NCBI RefSeq assembly: GCF_002849855.1
Contig: NZ_CP018617.1
Span: forward strand, 1,054,001 to 1,118,000
Length of the DNA: 64,000 nucleotides
Direction of reading: 5' to 3'
DNA from: Vibrio azureus
Lineage (GTDB): Bacteria; Pseudomonadota; Gammaproteobacteria; Enterobacterales; Vibrionaceae
Shown: one piece after another, positions 63,774-64,000 of the stretch
Layout: each line of letters starts with the position of its first letter
How positions within the stretch are numbered: the stretch's first letter is position 1
Position numbers and translations under genes: made by a program
The notes under the pieces: model-generated
Seen by the model: only the letters and a program-made list of their open reading frames with translations
Database searches by the model: none
Told to the model about the DNA's origin: nothing

Positions 63774-64000
63774 CAAGAGGGTTTTAACCTTGGGTACTTT
63801 AGCTTGAGTATTTTACCTTGAAGGCTTTGACTAACCCAAAAGATCTTAACTGAAAAATTCAGTTCCTCAACGGATATTTTATATAAATAAAAAAATATCA
63901 CAAAATAGACCTTCAATCCCTATCATCAACGAAAGGTTGCTGTATTGGTCAGTGAAAGATTGTCTGACACCAACGATTCTGTAGTAATTTGTGACACTTT
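63774..64000. other. Window end without a recognised gene
   Basis: AT-rich sequence with no coding frame that I could support. A gene may begin beyond the window. Confidence 0.45.

Overview
The window looks like a chromosomal segment of a marine gammaproteobacterium of the family Vibrionaceae, probably Vibrio. The base composition is AT-rich. The genes have typical Vibrio relatives: MSHA-type pilin and MshQ-like proteins, a GspS/AspS-type pilotin, an RhlE helicase, PhhA/PhhB, a CLCA_X protein and DUF3820. A dispersed palindromic repeat that begins TATACCCAAGTGACCTCAAG and ends in its inverse sits in many intergenic gaps. No species is assigned. I recognised no rRNA, tRNA, CRISPR array, phage or IS transposase.

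Layout. 1-9 kb: end of an acyltransferase/SGNH gene, aldehyde dehydrogenase, acetyltransferase, a lipoprotein of the endonuclease/exonuclease/phosphatase fold, a TauE-type permease, an MSHA-like prepilin and an exported prolyl oligopeptidase. 9.6-21 kb: an accessory block of exported proteins. It holds a DUF285 repeat protein and a 2315-residue secreted toxin-like protein with a putative C58-like Cys/His/Asp protease region and a TcdA/TcdB-like pore region. 21-34 kb: IclR regulator, orphan MshQ-like protein, membrane hydrolase, CLCA_X, a McbG-like pentapeptide protein, an RRM protein, a Sel1 protein, an unusual YidD paralogue, RhlE and a CobW GTPase.

34-47 kb is a mobile, rearranged zone. A three-gene minus-strand cassette with a TIR-like effector is a candidate anti-phage system. 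It is followed by two 396-bp direct repeats made from group II intron debris (36965-37360 and 46935-47330), which bracket about 9.6 kb. That interval holds a LysR/nitrilase pair, a complete group II intron with its reverse transcriptase, a DUF1611 gene coupled to an internally deleted racemase, a pilotin-like lipoprotein, several tiny genes, a cold-shock protein and a second, truncated intron.

47-52 kb returns to housekeeping genes. Phenylalanine hydroxylase (phhA, phhB) faces away from acetoacetyl-CoA synthetase, which fits aromatic amino acid breakdown to acetoacetate. 52-58.5 kb is a chaperone-usher fimbrial operon (subunit, usher, chaperone, tip-like protein, OmpA-like protein). Its upstream region carries exactly ten copies of the heptamer TAGCATA, a strong candidate for phase-variable expression. 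59.5-64 kb holds a methyltransferase, a LysR regulator, a cation-diffusion transporter, a YddG-like exporter and the two longest copies of the dispersed repeat.

The items most worth following are the large toxin-like protein, the TIR-like cassette, the heptamer repeat ahead of the fimbrial operon and the nested, hairpin-forming repeat family. Members of that family supply stop codons and, in one gene, a protein C-terminus.
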